The notes: a model not told the origin generated them from the letters alone. A stretch of 46,643 nucleotides of DNA from an uncultured Muribaculaceae bacterium (GCA_910586995.1 CAJUKZ010000014.1:1-46643); one strand, 5' to 3'. Numbered from the stretch's first letter, positions 7,527 through 16,505 are shown. A program made the numbers and translations.

Positions 7527-7892
7527 ATGGAAAGAAATTTCAATAAGAATGAATTATATCCCGACTGTCCAATCCGCAATATACTCAACCGAATAAGCGA
7601 CAAATGGACACTTCTCGTTCTATACACGCTAAATGGGCGTGAGTCTATGCGCTTCAAAGAACTTAAGGAAGAACTGACCGATATATCTCAAAAAATGCTT
7701 GTTCTGACACTGAGAACACTCGAGATAGACGGCTTTGTGGTACGTAAGGTCTATGCTGAAGTTCCTCCGAGAGTGGAGTATCGGCTTACTGAGCGATCCC
7801 ACTCATTATTTCCCATTATAAACCAACTTATCCAATGGGCTAAAGACCATATGGACGAGATTCTCCTTGACCGCACCAAGGCCCTCAATTAA
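7527..7892 (+). CDS. HxlR-family winged-helix regulator
   Basis: The protein has 121 residues. The HxlR pattern is clear: Cys14 in a PDCPIRN segment, RISDKWTLLVLYTL, MRFKELKEEL, then a wing with PPRVEYRLTERS. In several HxlR proteins the N-terminal Cys senses electrophiles or disulfide stress, and Cys14 sits at that place. It is divergent from the NAD(P)-binding/flavin/sirtuin operon and most likely controls it. Its 3' end overlaps the AraC gene (opposite strand) by 8 bases. Confidence 0.88.
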   Translation: MERNFNKNELYPDCPIRNILNRISDKWTLLVLYTLNGRESMRFKELKEELTDISQKMLVLTLRTLEIDGFVVRKVYAEVPPRVEYRLTERSHSLFPIINQLIQWAKDHMDEILLDRTKALN

Positions 7893-8772
7893 AGACATTG
7901 GCAGACCTGTGCGAACGATATGCTGTCGGAGACTGCCCTGTATGCTTCTTAAAAAATTTGCAGAAAGATGCCACCTCAGAAAAATGAAGTTCTGAAGATA
8001 TATCCTGTATTGATTTTTTTGATGTGTTCAACATTTCAGTAGCCTGCTGAAGCAGTTCATCACGAATGACCGCATAAGGAGTCTTACCAAGTCTATCTTT
8101 CACGACTCTTGATAAATGTTTTGATGATATACAAAGTCTTTGGGCATAGAAGTCAATATTGTGCTCTGATTTATAATATCTCCATACCAACTTCAGAAAG
8201 CTACGCAATATTGTATCCTGACGGTTCTCCACTCTCTCGGCATCTTCCAAAGCTCTCTTTTTATGCCTAACGAGATTACCTGCCTCAAGCATAAAACTCC
8301 GGAAGTAAGTCTGGCAAAGTTCTATCCGGTAATAATTGCTAAAATCGGCCAGTGAATCAGCAAGCATTTCAAGATGCCTACACAATTTCCGCATCTCATC
8401 TGACTCCAAATGCAGCATGGGAATTTCATGCCTATCTTTAAAGGATTCGGAGTCAGCAGGTTTCAGACCATTAAGCGACTCATTCGTAAAAAGGTAGTTA
8501 GGGAGAATACACCACGCATTTAAATTATCAGTGAACGAGACGAACGTAATCGGTTCCCATACCAACATATCCACCAGTACATTTTCCTTTACGTCAACTA
8601 TCCCGCTACCTATTTTTACGGTAGCGCCCCCGGCAGAAACAAGAAGAAACACCCTGCATTCCTGAACCGGAATATCAATAAGCCGATGCATAAAGGAGGG
8701 CTTTACCAATAATACTCTGTCAGGAATTGACATCTCTTGCGGAAAGATGGATATAATTTCAGATTGCCTCAT
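7885..8772 (-). CDS. AraC-family regulator divergent from the RND efflux operon
   Basis: With the start at 8772 (MRQSEIISIF) the protein has 295 residues. The open frame reaches 9171, but that part covers the divergent promoter and the start of the next gene. Residues about 1-150 form a cupin-like sensing domain, and the last 100 hold two helix-turn-helix motifs (YAQRLCISSKHLSRVVK and IQDISSELHFSEVASFCKFFKKHTG). The gene stands back to back with an RND operon across 172 bases that carry a striking set of inverted repeats, so it probably controls both itself and the pump. Its inducer is unknown. Confidence 0.87.
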   Translation of the reverse strand: MRQSEIISIFPQEMSIPDRVLLVKPSFMHRLIDIPVQECRVFLLVSAGGATVKIGSGIVDVKENVLVDMLVWEPITFVSFTDNLNAWCILPNYLFTNESLNGLKPADSESFKDRHEIPMLHLESDEMRKLCRHLEMLADSLADFSNYYRIELCQTYFRSFMLEAGNLVRHKKRALEDAERVENRQDTILRSFLKLVWRYYKSEHNIDFYAQRLCISSKHLSRVVKDRLGKTPYAVIRDELLQQATEMLNTSKKSIQDISSELHFSEVASFCKFFKKHTGQSPTAYRSHRSANVFN

Positions 8773-8791
8773 ACTATATAGAATACAGATG

Positions 8792-8799
8792 CAAATATA
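8792..8799 (-). promoter_or_regulatory. -7 box of the AraC gene
   Basis: TATATTTG on the minus strand matches TAnnTTTG, 19 bases upstream of the start at 8772. The -33 region coincides with the inverted repeat arm at 8815-8827. Confidence 0.55.
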
Positions 8800-8814
8800 G
8801 AATAAAAATGCGCT

Positions 8815-8827
8815 GTTTGGAAAATTT
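8815..8827. repeat. Inverted repeat arm A (GTTTGGAAAATTT)
   Basis: This 13-base sequence is exactly the reverse complement of 8930-8942. It covers the -33 region of the AraC gene's promoter. With the central palindrome at 8904-8915 it shares the core GTTTGG/CCAAAC. Confidence 0.65.
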
Positions 8828-8903
8828 TTCAGCAACAAACCGGTTAAACCTCCCATATATGCGCACAATGGACAATTTTCAGTTATATGTGAATAATATA
8901 CCG

Positions 8904-8915
8904 CCAAACGTTTGG
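8904..8915. promoter_or_regulatory. CCAAACGTTTGG palindrome in the RND promoter
   Basis: This perfect 12-base palindrome ends 3 bases upstream of the RND operon's -7 box (8919-8926). It is made of the same CCAAAC core found in the flanking arms 8815-8827 and 8930-8942. It is a likely operator, and the AraC regulator next door is the obvious candidate. Confidence 0.6.
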
Positions 8916-8918
8916 ATG

Positions 8919-8926
8919 TAATTTTG
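8919..8926 (+). promoter_or_regulatory. -7 box of the RND efflux operon
   Basis: TAATTTTG matches TAnnTTTG and lies 18 bases before the ATG at 8945. A clear -33 TTTG at the usual spacing is missing, consistent with a promoter that needs an activator. Confidence 0.55.
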
Positions 8927-8929
8927 TAC

Positions 8930-8942
8930 AAATTTTCCAAAC
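8930..8942. repeat. Inverted repeat arm B (AAATTTTCCAAAC)
   Basis: This is the perfect reverse complement of 8815-8827, with centres 115 bases apart (about 11 helical turns). It ends 2 bases before the RND start codon, over the 5' leader. Confidence 0.65.
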
Positions 8943-8944
8943 AC

Positions 8945-10084
8945 ATGTCACATTCAAAATTTATAATTGGAATCGCCCTGCTTGGATTTACCGTTATATC
9001 ATGCAGTAAATCCACTGAAAGACAGGCTGAGGATACTCCACAGGAGTATCCTCTATTAACCATCAAACCTGAAGATAGAAACCTGTCTGTCAAGTACTCA
9101 GCAGTATTGGAAGGCTGCCAGGATGTAGAAATCCGTCCGGAAGTTTCAGGACTAATAACAAAAGTATGCATAAACGAGGGTTCTTATGTCAGGAAAGGCC
9201 AGATTCTCTTTGTCATTGATCAAGTCCCTTATCGCGCAGCTTTGCAAAAAGCAGAGGCTACTGTTGCTACAGCAGAAGCAGAATTGGCAAATGCAGCACT
9301 CTCTCTTGAAGGAAAAGAAGAATTATTCAAAGAGAATGTGATTTCCGATTTTGAACTTCGCACTGCACAGAATTCCTATAGAAGTGCCGAAGCATCATTG
9401 CTCCAGGCCAAAGCACAACTACGTGAGGCTCAAAACAATCTGTCTTATACCGAAGTGAAAAGTCCTGTTGACGGAATAGCAGGTATGACATCCTATCGAA
9501 TAGGAGCACTCGTTGGGCCGACAATGACAGAACCGCTTATTTCAGTTTCTGACAACTCCAGAATGTATGCCTATTTCTCCATGAATGAGAAGCAGGCGCT
9601 TGAAATGGTTTCAAAATACGGAACTGTAGCGGAAGCCGTAAAGTCGTACCCACCGGTTTCGCTTGAGCTTAAAGATGGCAATATATATGAAAGCGAGGGT
9701 GTGATTGATGTCATAAGCGGAATTGTTGACAAGGCAACAGGTACAGTATCCCTGCGCGCCAATTTCCCTAACGACAAAGGAAAACTTCTCAGCGGAGGTT
9801 CTGCGAATATCATTCTCGCATATGAGCGTCCGTCATCCCTTGTCATACCTCAGGGCGCTACATATGAGATACAAGACCGGATTTTTACATATAAGGTCGT
9901 TGGCGGAACTGCAGTCTCCACTCCAATCGAGGTATTCGAAATTAATGATGGAAAGGAATATATCGTGACATCCGGTCTTTCTGAAGGTGACATCATAGTT
10001 GCAGAAGGAGCCGGTTTGCTGAAAGCCGGAACTAAAGTGACCGCCATGAATGAGCATTCTAAAACCGAAGGAGACAAAAAATGA
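8945..10084 (+). CDS. RND efflux periplasmic adaptor (AcrA/MexA type) lipoprotein
   Basis: The start at 8945 (MSHSKFIIGI) gives 379 residues and a lipoprotein signal with lipobox VISC. An upstream in-frame ATG at 8912 would place the -7 box inside the gene. The biotinyl-lipoyl-like halves (EIRPEVSGLITKVCINEGSY and SYTEVKSPVDGIAG) flank an alpha-helical hairpin of about 70 residues, followed by beta-barrel and membrane-proximal domains. It links the inner-membrane pump to the outer-membrane channel. Its stop overlaps the pump's start (ATGA). It is the first gene of the efflux operon. Confidence 0.93.
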   Translation: MSHSKFIIGIALLGFTVISCSKSTERQAEDTPQEYPLLTIKPEDRNLSVKYSAVLEGCQDVEIRPEVSGLITKVCINEGSYVRKGQILFVIDQVPYRAALQKAEATVATAEAELANAALSLEGKEELFKENVISDFELRTAQNSYRSAEASLLQAKAQLREAQNNLSYTEVKSPVDGIAGMTSYRIGALVGPTMTEPLISVSDNSRMYAYFSMNEKQALEMVSKYGTVAEAVKSYPPVSLELKDGNIYESEGVIDVISGIVDKATGTVSLRANFPNDKGKLLSGGSANIILAYERPSSLVIPQGATYEIQDRIFTYKVVGGTAVSTPIEVFEINDGKEYIVTSGLSEGDIIVAEGAGLLKAGTKVTAMNEHSKTEGDKK

Positions 10085-13000
10085 ATATACAGAGGTTTAT
10101 TGACCGACCGATATTATCAATGGTAATATCGGTTGTTATTGTAGTTGCTGGTCTTATTGGTCTATTCTCCCTCGCGGTTGAGCAATATCCCGACATCGCA
10201 CCGCCGACAGTGCGTGTTTCTGCCACTTATAGCGGAGCTAACGCCGAGACAGTACAAAAGAGTGTAATCGTGCCATTGGAAGAGGCAATAAACGGTGTCG
10301 AAAACATGACATACATGACCTCGACTGCCAGTAATACCGGAAGTGGGGAGGTCACTATTTTCTTCAAGCAAGGAAGCGACGGTGACATGGCGGCTGTCAA
10401 TGTTCAGAACAGCGTATCCACAGCCACAGCGCTTCTTCCAGCCGAAGTCACTAAGGTAGGAGTTACCACCCGCAAGCGCCAGAACAGTACGCTTATGGTA
10501 TTCGGATTATTCAGTCCGAACGGGACTTACGACGAAACATTTCTTACTAACTACATGAACATCAATGTGAAGCCCGGTATCCAGCGAATCTCGGGTGTTG
10601 GCGAGGTGAACGTCATGGGTGGAGCATATGCCATGCGTATTTGGCTCAAACCTGATGTTATGGCTCAATATGGGCTGGTGCCTGACGATGTGACATCAGC
10701 CCTGTCGAGCCAGAATATAGAAGCTTCGACAGGTGCAATTGGTGAAGATTCAGAGAATGTTTTCCAATACACATTGAAGTATCGCGGACGATTGGAAGAA
10801 GAAAGCGAATTCGAGGAAATCATAATCAAGGCATTTGATGATGGCAGGATTCTTCGATTGAAGGATATTGCCGACGTTGAGCTCGGAGCACAGAGCTATT
10901 CTTACAAAGGATTCGTAAACGGCCTTCCGGGTGCTACATGCATGATCAATCAGATTTCCGGATCAAATGCCAATGAAATAATCATAAATATAGAGAATTA
11001 TCTCGAACAAGTGAAGAAATCGCTGCCTGACGATGTTGAACTTGTGCAACTGATGAGCACCAAGACTTTCCTTGATGCATCTATCAACAAAGTGATTGAG
11101 ACATTGCTCGAAGCGATTGTCCTTGTGGTTCTTGTAGTATATTTTTTCCTACAGAATCCGCGGTCGACACTTATTCCCACAATAAGCATATTCGTATCAC
11201 TGATAGGAACATTCGCAGTTCTATATCTTGCCGGATTCAGTATCAACCTGCTTACTCTATTCGCTCTTGTGCTGGCCATCGGTACAATTGTGGATGATGC
11301 CATCATCGTGGTTGAGGCTGTCCAGACCAAATTTGACGAAGGCTATAAATCTACCTACCGCGCTGCTGTAGATGCTATGGATGGCGTGTCTTCAGCACTT
11401 GTAACCTCCACTCTTGTCTTCATGGCCGTTTTCGTACCAGTCTCATTTATGGGCGGAACATCCGGTGTATTCTATACCCAGTTCGGTATAACAATGGCTG
11501 TGTCTGTCGGCATCTCTGCTGTTAACGCTCTCACACTTTCACCGGCTCTTTGTGCCTTGCTTCTGCGTCCGAATCAGGAGATCAAAGAAGGTACTAAACT
11601 TGAATTCTCGACACGTTTCCGCCTGGCTTTTGATGCTGGATTCAAGAAGATTGTGCGCAAATATGTTTCCGGAGTATTCTTCTTTATAAAACATAAATGG
11701 ATCGGATGGTCTGTTCTTGCTGCTGCCTGCTGTATTCTCGTTTGGCTTATGAATACCACAAAAACTGGTCTTGTTCCAAATGAAGACACCGGAGCGATGT
11801 TCATGAGCTTTGACTCTCCTGCCGGAAGCACACTTGCAGAAACTGAATCAATCATGCAGCAGATTCAGGCTGAATTGAAAGAGATGCCACAAATTGACAA
11901 CTTCAATATGGTGGCCGGTTTCGGTATGGCATCCGGCAATGGTTCTTCTCATGGTATGTTTATCATAAAGTTGAAGCCCTGGGATCAACGCACTGAAAAA
12001 AATGATAATGTCGATGCGATCCGCAATGAAATCTACAGACGTACCGCCCATATCAAAAATGCACGCCTGTTTATTTTCGCACCTCCGATGATTCAGGGCT
12101 ACGGCTCGGGAAATAGTTTCGATGTATATGTGCAGGATCGCTCGGGAAAAGGATATGATGAGCTCAGCAAAGTAACTACTGACTTTCTCGAAGCACTAAA
12201 CAAGCGCAATGAAATTGAGATGGCTCAAACTTCATTCAGTTCAAATTTCCCGCAATACACCATTGACGTGGATGAGGCTCAATGCCAGCGGGCTGGAACT
12301 ACAACCTCTGAAGTGCTTAACGTACTTTCAGGATACTTCGGCAGTATCTATGCATCCAATTTCAACAGGTTCACAAAAATATACCGTGTGATTGTCCAAG
12401 CCCCATATAACTACCGCGACGGCATGGATGCACTTGACAATATATTTGTAAAGACAAAAAACGGCATGGCCCCGATCAGCCAATTTGTATCACTGACTAA
12501 AACCTATGGGGCTGAATCCTTAATGAGATTCAATATGTTTGCTGCCATAAACGTACAAGGCATGCCAGCACAGGGATATAGCTCAGGTGACGTGATCAAA
12601 GCCATAAACGAAGTGGCTGCAAAGACACTTCCTACTGGCTTCGGCTTCGAGTTCTCCGGCATGACAAGAGAGGAGGAACAGACTGGCAACAACCATACCA
12701 CCATCATAATATATGGCATATGCATACTGTTCATTTACCTAATATTATGCGCATTATATGAAAGCCTCTTTATCCCGTTGGCAGTTATCCTATCTGTCCC
12801 CTTTGGTCTGATGGGCAGTTTCCTGTTTGCAAAACTTTGGGGTATTGAGAACAACATATATCTACAGACCGGTTTGATCATGCTTATAGGACTATTGGCT
12901 AAAACGGCCATTCTACTTACCGAATATGGTACAGAACGCCGTAAAGCCGGAATGTCATTAACTCAGGCTGCCATATCGGCGGCATCGGTTCGTCTACGTC

Positions 13001-13233
13001 CTATCCTCATGACCGCCCTGACAATGATTTTCGGTCTGCTGCCACTCATGTTTGCAACCGGAGTCGGTGCAAACGGCAACACATCTCTCGGTGTGGGCGT
13101 TGTCGGTGGAATGATAATCGGCACTATCGGACTTCTATTTGTCACTCCTGCATTCTTCATCACATTCCAGTGGATCGAGGAAAAAGTGATGGGACGCAGG
13201 CGTAAGGATCGCGAAAAAGAACTATCAAAATGA
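10081..13233 (+). CDS. RND multidrug efflux permease (HAE1 family)
   Basis: The protein has 1050 residues, the standard length. It begins MNIQRFIDRPILSMVISVV, with the EQYPDIAPPTVRVSATYSGA porter start typical of AcrB/MexB. TM4 carries IGTIVDDAIIVVE with the proton-relay Asp pair. Two large periplasmic loops and 12 spans follow the AcrB plan, and the second half contains the AKTAILLTEYG and LRPILMTALTM segments. It is a proton-driven trimeric exporter of hydrophobic toxins; bile salts and antibiotics are plausible but unproven substrates. It overlaps both operon neighbours by 4 bases. Confidence 0.96.
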   Translation: MNIQRFIDRPILSMVISVVIVVAGLIGLFSLAVEQYPDIAPPTVRVSATYSGANAETVQKSVIVPLEEAINGVENMTYMTSTASNTGSGEVTIFFKQGSDGDMAAVNVQNSVSTATALLPAEVTKVGVTTRKRQNSTLMVFGLFSPNGTYDETFLTNYMNINVKPGIQRISGVGEVNVMGGAYAMRIWLKPDVMAQYGLVPDDVTSALSSQNIEASTGAIGEDSENVFQYTLKYRGRLEEESEFEEIIIKAFDDGRILRLKDIADVELGAQSYSYKGFVNGLPGATCMINQISGSNANEIIINIENYLEQVKKSLPDDVELVQLMSTKTFLDASINKVIETLLEAIVLVVLVVYFFLQNPRSTLIPTISIFVSLIGTFAVLYLAGFSINLLTLFALVLAIGTIVDDAIIVVEAVQTKFDEGYKSTYRAAVDAMDGVSSALVTSTLVFMAVFVPVSFMGGTSGVFYTQFGITMAVSVGISAVNALTLSPALCALLLRPNQEIKEGTKLEFSTRFRLAFDAGFKKIVRKYVSGVFFFIKHKWIGWSVLAAACCILVWLMNTTKTGLVPNEDTGAMFMSFDSPAGSTLAETESIMQQIQAELKEMPQIDNFNMVAGFGMASGNGSSHGMFIIKLKPWDQRTEKNDNVDAIRNEIYRRTAHIKNARLFIFAPPMIQGYGSGNSFDVYVQDRSGKGYDELSKVTTDFLEALNKRNEIEMAQTSFSSNFPQYTIDVDEAQCQRAGTTTSEVLNVLSGYFGSIYASNFNRFTKIYRVIVQAPYNYRDGMDALDNIFVKTKNGMAPISQFVSLTKTYGAESLMRFNMFAAINVQGMPAQGYSSGDVIKAINEVAAKTLPTGFGFEFSGMTREEEQTGNNHTTIIIYGICILFIYLILCALYESLFIPLAVILSVPFGLMGSFLFAKLWGIENNIYLQTGLIMLIGLLAKTAILLTEYGTERRKAGMSLTQAAISAASVRLRPILMTALTMIFGLLPLMFATGVGANGNTSLGVGVVGGMIIGTIGLLFVTPAFFITFQWIEEKVMGRRRKDREKELSK

Positions 13234-14600
13234 AACGGATACCATTTTATATAATTGCCACAAGCTTGCTCTCTGGTTGTAATACATATAGTAACTACAA
13301 CCGTCCGGAAGGACTACCGGTGGATTCAATTTACAATGAGTCCACACTGGCACAGGCAGATTCATTGACATCTCTGGGATTCATGCCTTGGCGTGAGCTT
13401 TTCACAGATACTTGCCTGCAAAATCTTATTCAGGAAGGACTTGACTACAACTCTGATCTGCAGATTGCTATGCTGAGGATAGATGAGGCCAAAGCCGGAC
13501 TTAATGCCGCTAAACTTGCATACCTCCCTTCTCTTACATTCTCACCTAATGGATCTATCACTTCTGTAGATGGCGGCAAGGCTTCTAAAATATATGAACT
13601 TCCATTTTCATTGAGCTGGGAAATAGACCTGTTCGGCAAGCTGCACAATGCGAAAAAAGAGCAACAGATGTTGCTGCTCAGCCAACAAGCATATGCCGGC
13701 GCTGTTAAATCTGAACTAATTTCCACTATAGCCAACAGCTACTATGCACTCCTGATGCTCGACAGCCAGATAGAGATCAGCAATCAAACTATCGATGTAT
13801 GGCGCGAACAATTGCGCACAATGGAATTGCAACTGAAAGTGGGTGCGATAAGGGAAAATGCTGTAAGTCAAGCAAAGGCTAATCTGGAAGGACTGCTTGC
13901 AACACACAACTCCCTACTCCGTCAGCAACATGAGACAGAAAATTCGCTATGTACCTTGCTTGGCGTTGTATCCCACCATATTTCGCGCTCAACACTTGAA
14001 GCACAGGCCATTCCTGAAAATATTTCTGTCGGAATTCCGCTGCAGTTACTATCTTGCCGACCCGATGTTGTCCAAGCCGAGATGACTTTGGCTGCGGCTT
14101 ATTACTCCACAAACCAGGCAAGGGCAGCTTTCTACCCTTCGCTTACAATCGGAGGCTCTGCCGGATGGACAAATGCATTGGGGCAAGCCGTCAGTAATCC
14201 CGGTGGATGGATCATATCCGCTTTAGGATCGTTGACCCAACCGATATTCCAACGCGGAAAACTGATCTCAAATCTCAGAATCTCAAAGGATGAAGAACAG
14301 ATTGCCCTGTTGAATTATAAACAAACCTTGCTAAATGCCGGTCAGGAGGTCAACGATGCCCTATATGCAATTGAGTCGCACGGAAATAATTATTCTTATC
14401 ATACCAGCCAGTGCGATGCTCTGACACGGACTGTGAAATCAAACGAACTGTTATTCCGCACCAACAATGCAACATATCTGGAACTACTTTCGTCCCGTCA
14501 AGACCTTCTGAATTCCCGCCTCAACCTCATAGCGGATAAGGTAAGTCAACTTCAATCGGTTGTCAGCCTGTATATGGCTCTTGGAGGCGGAGCAAAATAA
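13230..14600 (+). CDS. TolC/NodT-family outer-membrane efflux lipoprotein
   Basis: The protein has 456 residues. The signal peptide MKRIPFYIIATSLLSGC ends in a lipobox (LSGC). It has two repeated OEP segments (DLQIAMLRIDEAKAGLNAA... and LLSCRPDVVQAEMTLAAAYYSTNQARAAFYPSL), and the WEIDLFGKL and RPDVVQAE motifs are typical of NodT. It forms the outer-membrane tunnel for the RND pump. Its start overlaps the pump stop by 4 bases. A strong terminator follows 18 bases after its stop. Confidence 0.94.
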   Translation: MKRIPFYIIATSLLSGCNTYSNYNRPEGLPVDSIYNESTLAQADSLTSLGFMPWRELFTDTCLQNLIQEGLDYNSDLQIAMLRIDEAKAGLNAAKLAYLPSLTFSPNGSITSVDGGKASKIYELPFSLSWEIDLFGKLHNAKKEQQMLLLSQQAYAGAVKSELISTIANSYYALLMLDSQIEISNQTIDVWREQLRTMELQLKVGAIRENAVSQAKANLEGLLATHNSLLRQQHETENSLCTLLGVVSHHISRSTLEAQAIPENISVGIPLQLLSCRPDVVQAEMTLAAAYYSTNQARAAFYPSLTIGGSAGWTNALGQAVSNPGGWIISALGSLTQPIFQRGKLISNLRISKDEEQIALLNYKQTLLNAGQEVNDALYAIESHGNNYSYHTSQCDALTRTVKSNELLFRTNNATYLELLSSRQDLLNSRLNLIADKVSQLQSVVSLYMALGGGAK

Positions 14601-14617
14601 AAAAAGTCGAACAATAA

Positions 14618-14662
14618 GAGGCAAGATCACGTTCTTTAAAAGATCTTGCCTCAATTGTTTTT
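14618..14662 (+). terminator. Terminator between tolC-like and DHA2 exporter genes
   Basis: GAGGCAAGATC (14618-14628) and GATCTTGCCTC (14642-14652) pair perfectly over 11 bases and are followed by AATTGTTTTT. The T-run abuts the ATG of the next gene at 14663. Expression of that gene thus needs readthrough or an unseen promoter. Confidence 0.85.
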
Positions 14663-16015
14663 ATGAAAGTGAACGCTATACCACTGAAGAAGTACATCGC
14701 TATTTCAGCAATACTTATAGTCCTGATAATGACGGTTCTGGATGTAACCGTTGTGAATGTTGCCATCCCTGTGCTTGCCGTGGAATTCGGCATCTCAGAC
14801 TCTCTATCAGTCTGGATTGTAACAATATATGAGTTGATAATAACCATGCTTATTCTCCCATTGTCGTCGCTGGGCGACATGTACAGCTACAGACGTACAT
14901 TTCTTACAGGCGTGGTCATCTTCACTTTGTCTTCTGCTCTATGCGCAGCTTCGCAGAACTTCTCTATGATTCTTATAGCCCGCGCTCTGCAGGGCATCGG
15001 CGCGGCATGTGTCATGAGCGTAAATATAGCACTTACAAGGTTGATATATCCCAAAGAGATACTCGGACGCGGACTTGCTCTCAACGGCATGGTAATCGCG
15101 AGCGCGACAGCAGCCGGACCTACCATCGCCGGAGCACTGCTGTCAATAGCATCGTGGCACTGGCTATTCCTTATCAACATTCCTCTCGGTATTGTGGCAT
15201 GGATCGTCGGACGCAAACATCTTCCTCAAAACACAGTAAGCAAAAGCACAAAAAGCTACGACTGGATAGGCGCATTCGAGAATGCAGCTATGTTCGGCTT
15301 ATTATTCCTTGCACTCGGTAGCTACAAGGCTAAGGATGATGAACTACGTCTGATCCTCATGCTTGCTATTTGCATAATCATAGGTTACTTCTACGTAAGA
15401 CGCGAAATGCACAGAAGCGAACCGATGCTACCTGTTGACCTGTTCAGAATACGGCTGTATTCATTAAGTATAGCTACGTCTGTATGCTCCTTCATTGCTC
15501 AGATGCTGGCTATGGTGTCTATGCCATTCATACTTATGAACAGTTACGGTTTCTCCTCCATAACAACCGGATTGCTTATGACTCCTTGGCCCGTAGCCAC
15601 TATGATATGCTCTCCTCTTGCAGCCCGTTTTGTCGAACGGCATAACGCCGGGAAAACTGCCGCTGTAGGAATGGCAGTGTTTGCAATAGGCTTACTGTTA
15701 CTTATATTTATACCTCTGACTGAGGTCACAGGATTGAATATTGCCTGGCGAATGGCCATATGTGGAATCGGATATGGAATATTCCAGACTCCCAACAATA
15801 TTGTAATGGTATCGTCAACTCCCATACACCGTTCCGGTGGAGCCGGAGGAATGCAGAGCACGGCTCGACTTGTCGGTCAGACTCTCGGAGCAACACTTGT
15901 AACTATAATATTCGTTATAACAAGCGGCACAACATATACAATGGTTCACCACTGTCTGAGCATAGCCATTGTATTCGCTCTCATTGCAGGCATATTCAGC
16001 CTCTCAAGATCCTGA
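14663..16015 (+). CDS. DHA2-family MFS multidrug exporter (14 spans)
   Basis: The protein has 450 residues and is rich in membrane spans. TM1 carries IMTVLDVTVVNVAIPVLA, the DHA2 (EmrB/QacA) signature. GDMYSYRRTFLTG is the loop 2-3 motif and ALQGIGAACVMS is motif C-like. It is an inner-membrane drug-proton antiporter. The first ATG lies directly after a terminator T-run, and the next internal ATG is inside TM1, so 14663 is the only sensible start. No EmrA-type adaptor is adjacent. It may share the control of the RND operon by readthrough. Confidence 0.9.
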   Translation: MKVNAIPLKKYIAISAILIVLIMTVLDVTVVNVAIPVLAVEFGISDSLSVWIVTIYELIITMLILPLSSLGDMYSYRRTFLTGVVIFTLSSALCAASQNFSMILIARALQGIGAACVMSVNIALTRLIYPKEILGRGLALNGMVIASATAAGPTIAGALLSIASWHWLFLINIPLGIVAWIVGRKHLPQNTVSKSTKSYDWIGAFENAAMFGLLFLALGSYKAKDDELRLILMLAICIIIGYFYVRREMHRSEPMLPVDLFRIRLYSLSIATSVCSFIAQMLAMVSMPFILMNSYGFSSITTGLLMTPWPVATMICSPLAARFVERHNAGKTAAVGMAVFAIGLLLLIFIPLTEVTGLNIAWRMAICGIGYGIFQTPNNIVMVSSTPIHRSGGAGGMQSTARLVGQTLGATLVTIIFVITSGTTYTMVHHCLSIAIVFALIAGIFSLSRS

Positions 16016-16175
16016 TTGCAAGTTAGATTTATTTATTTTGCGAATTATTCTTATCCACATGTATCTAAATATTGATACTGGAAAAAATATGAAATAGGAT
16101 TGAAATAACTGCACTATCATGTATTTTTCGCATACCTATATCAATGATAGACTGTTGACAACTCTGAAACTATAT
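16016..16175. other. Convergent intergenic region
   Basis: These 160 AT-rich bases lie between the DHA2 exporter and the last heme-operon gene. Only a loose interrupted repeat (CTATCAT at 16114-16120, ATGATAG at 16144-16150) was seen. It has no T-run, so no terminator is called, although one is expected for both operons. Confidence 0.4.
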
Positions 16176-16505
16176 CTATTCCGGAACATATATTATATCG
16201 CCGTTATCCAATTCATAGGCAATTCCGACTCTTTTCCCTTTGTTGCCGGATGATTTATCATCATCCGAAGGTGTATAACGGTTTATCTGTTCTCCTTCCT
16301 TGGTGATAATCTCCATGTTTTCCTTGCCGGGGTTCTTAACCATCGTAAAATCCTCCTGAGAAAACATTTCAGTCATATTGTAGCGGCTTACAAGAGCAAC
16401 CATTAAAGCCACAGCAAATACCATAGCGACATCAAAGAGGTTGCTGACGACACTCATCGGATCGCTGTCTTCCGAATTTCCTAAGATTCGTCTTTTTCTC
16501 ATCAT
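16176..16505 (-). CDS. hmuV: DUF2149 membrane protein of the heme operon (HmuV-like)
   Basis: The protein has 109 residues with the DUF2149 pattern: an RRRILGNSEDSDPMSVVSNLFD-like N terminus, one membrane span (about 24-43) and a soluble C terminus ending in IAYELDNGDIIYVPE. DUF2149 proteins accompany TolQ/ExbB-type channels and CobN-like proteins and resemble ExbD in size and topology, so it probably forms the partner subunit of the proton channel. Its start overlaps the channel gene's stop by 4 bases. It is the last gene of the seven-gene heme operon. Confidence 0.83.
   Translation of the reverse strand: MMRKRRILGNSEDSDPMSVVSNLFDVAMVFAVALMVALVSRYNMTEMFSQEDFTMVKNPGKENMEIITKEGEQINRYTPSDDDKSSGNKGKRVGIAYELDNGDIIYVPE

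Noticed and set aside
8773..9171. N-terminal extension of the AraC gene
   Set aside because: It would cover the divergent promoter and the first part of the RND adaptor. The AraC-like sequence starts at 8772.
16114..16150. Interrupted repeat as terminator of the heme operon
   Set aside because: The stem is only 7 bases with a 23-base loop, and no T-run follows.
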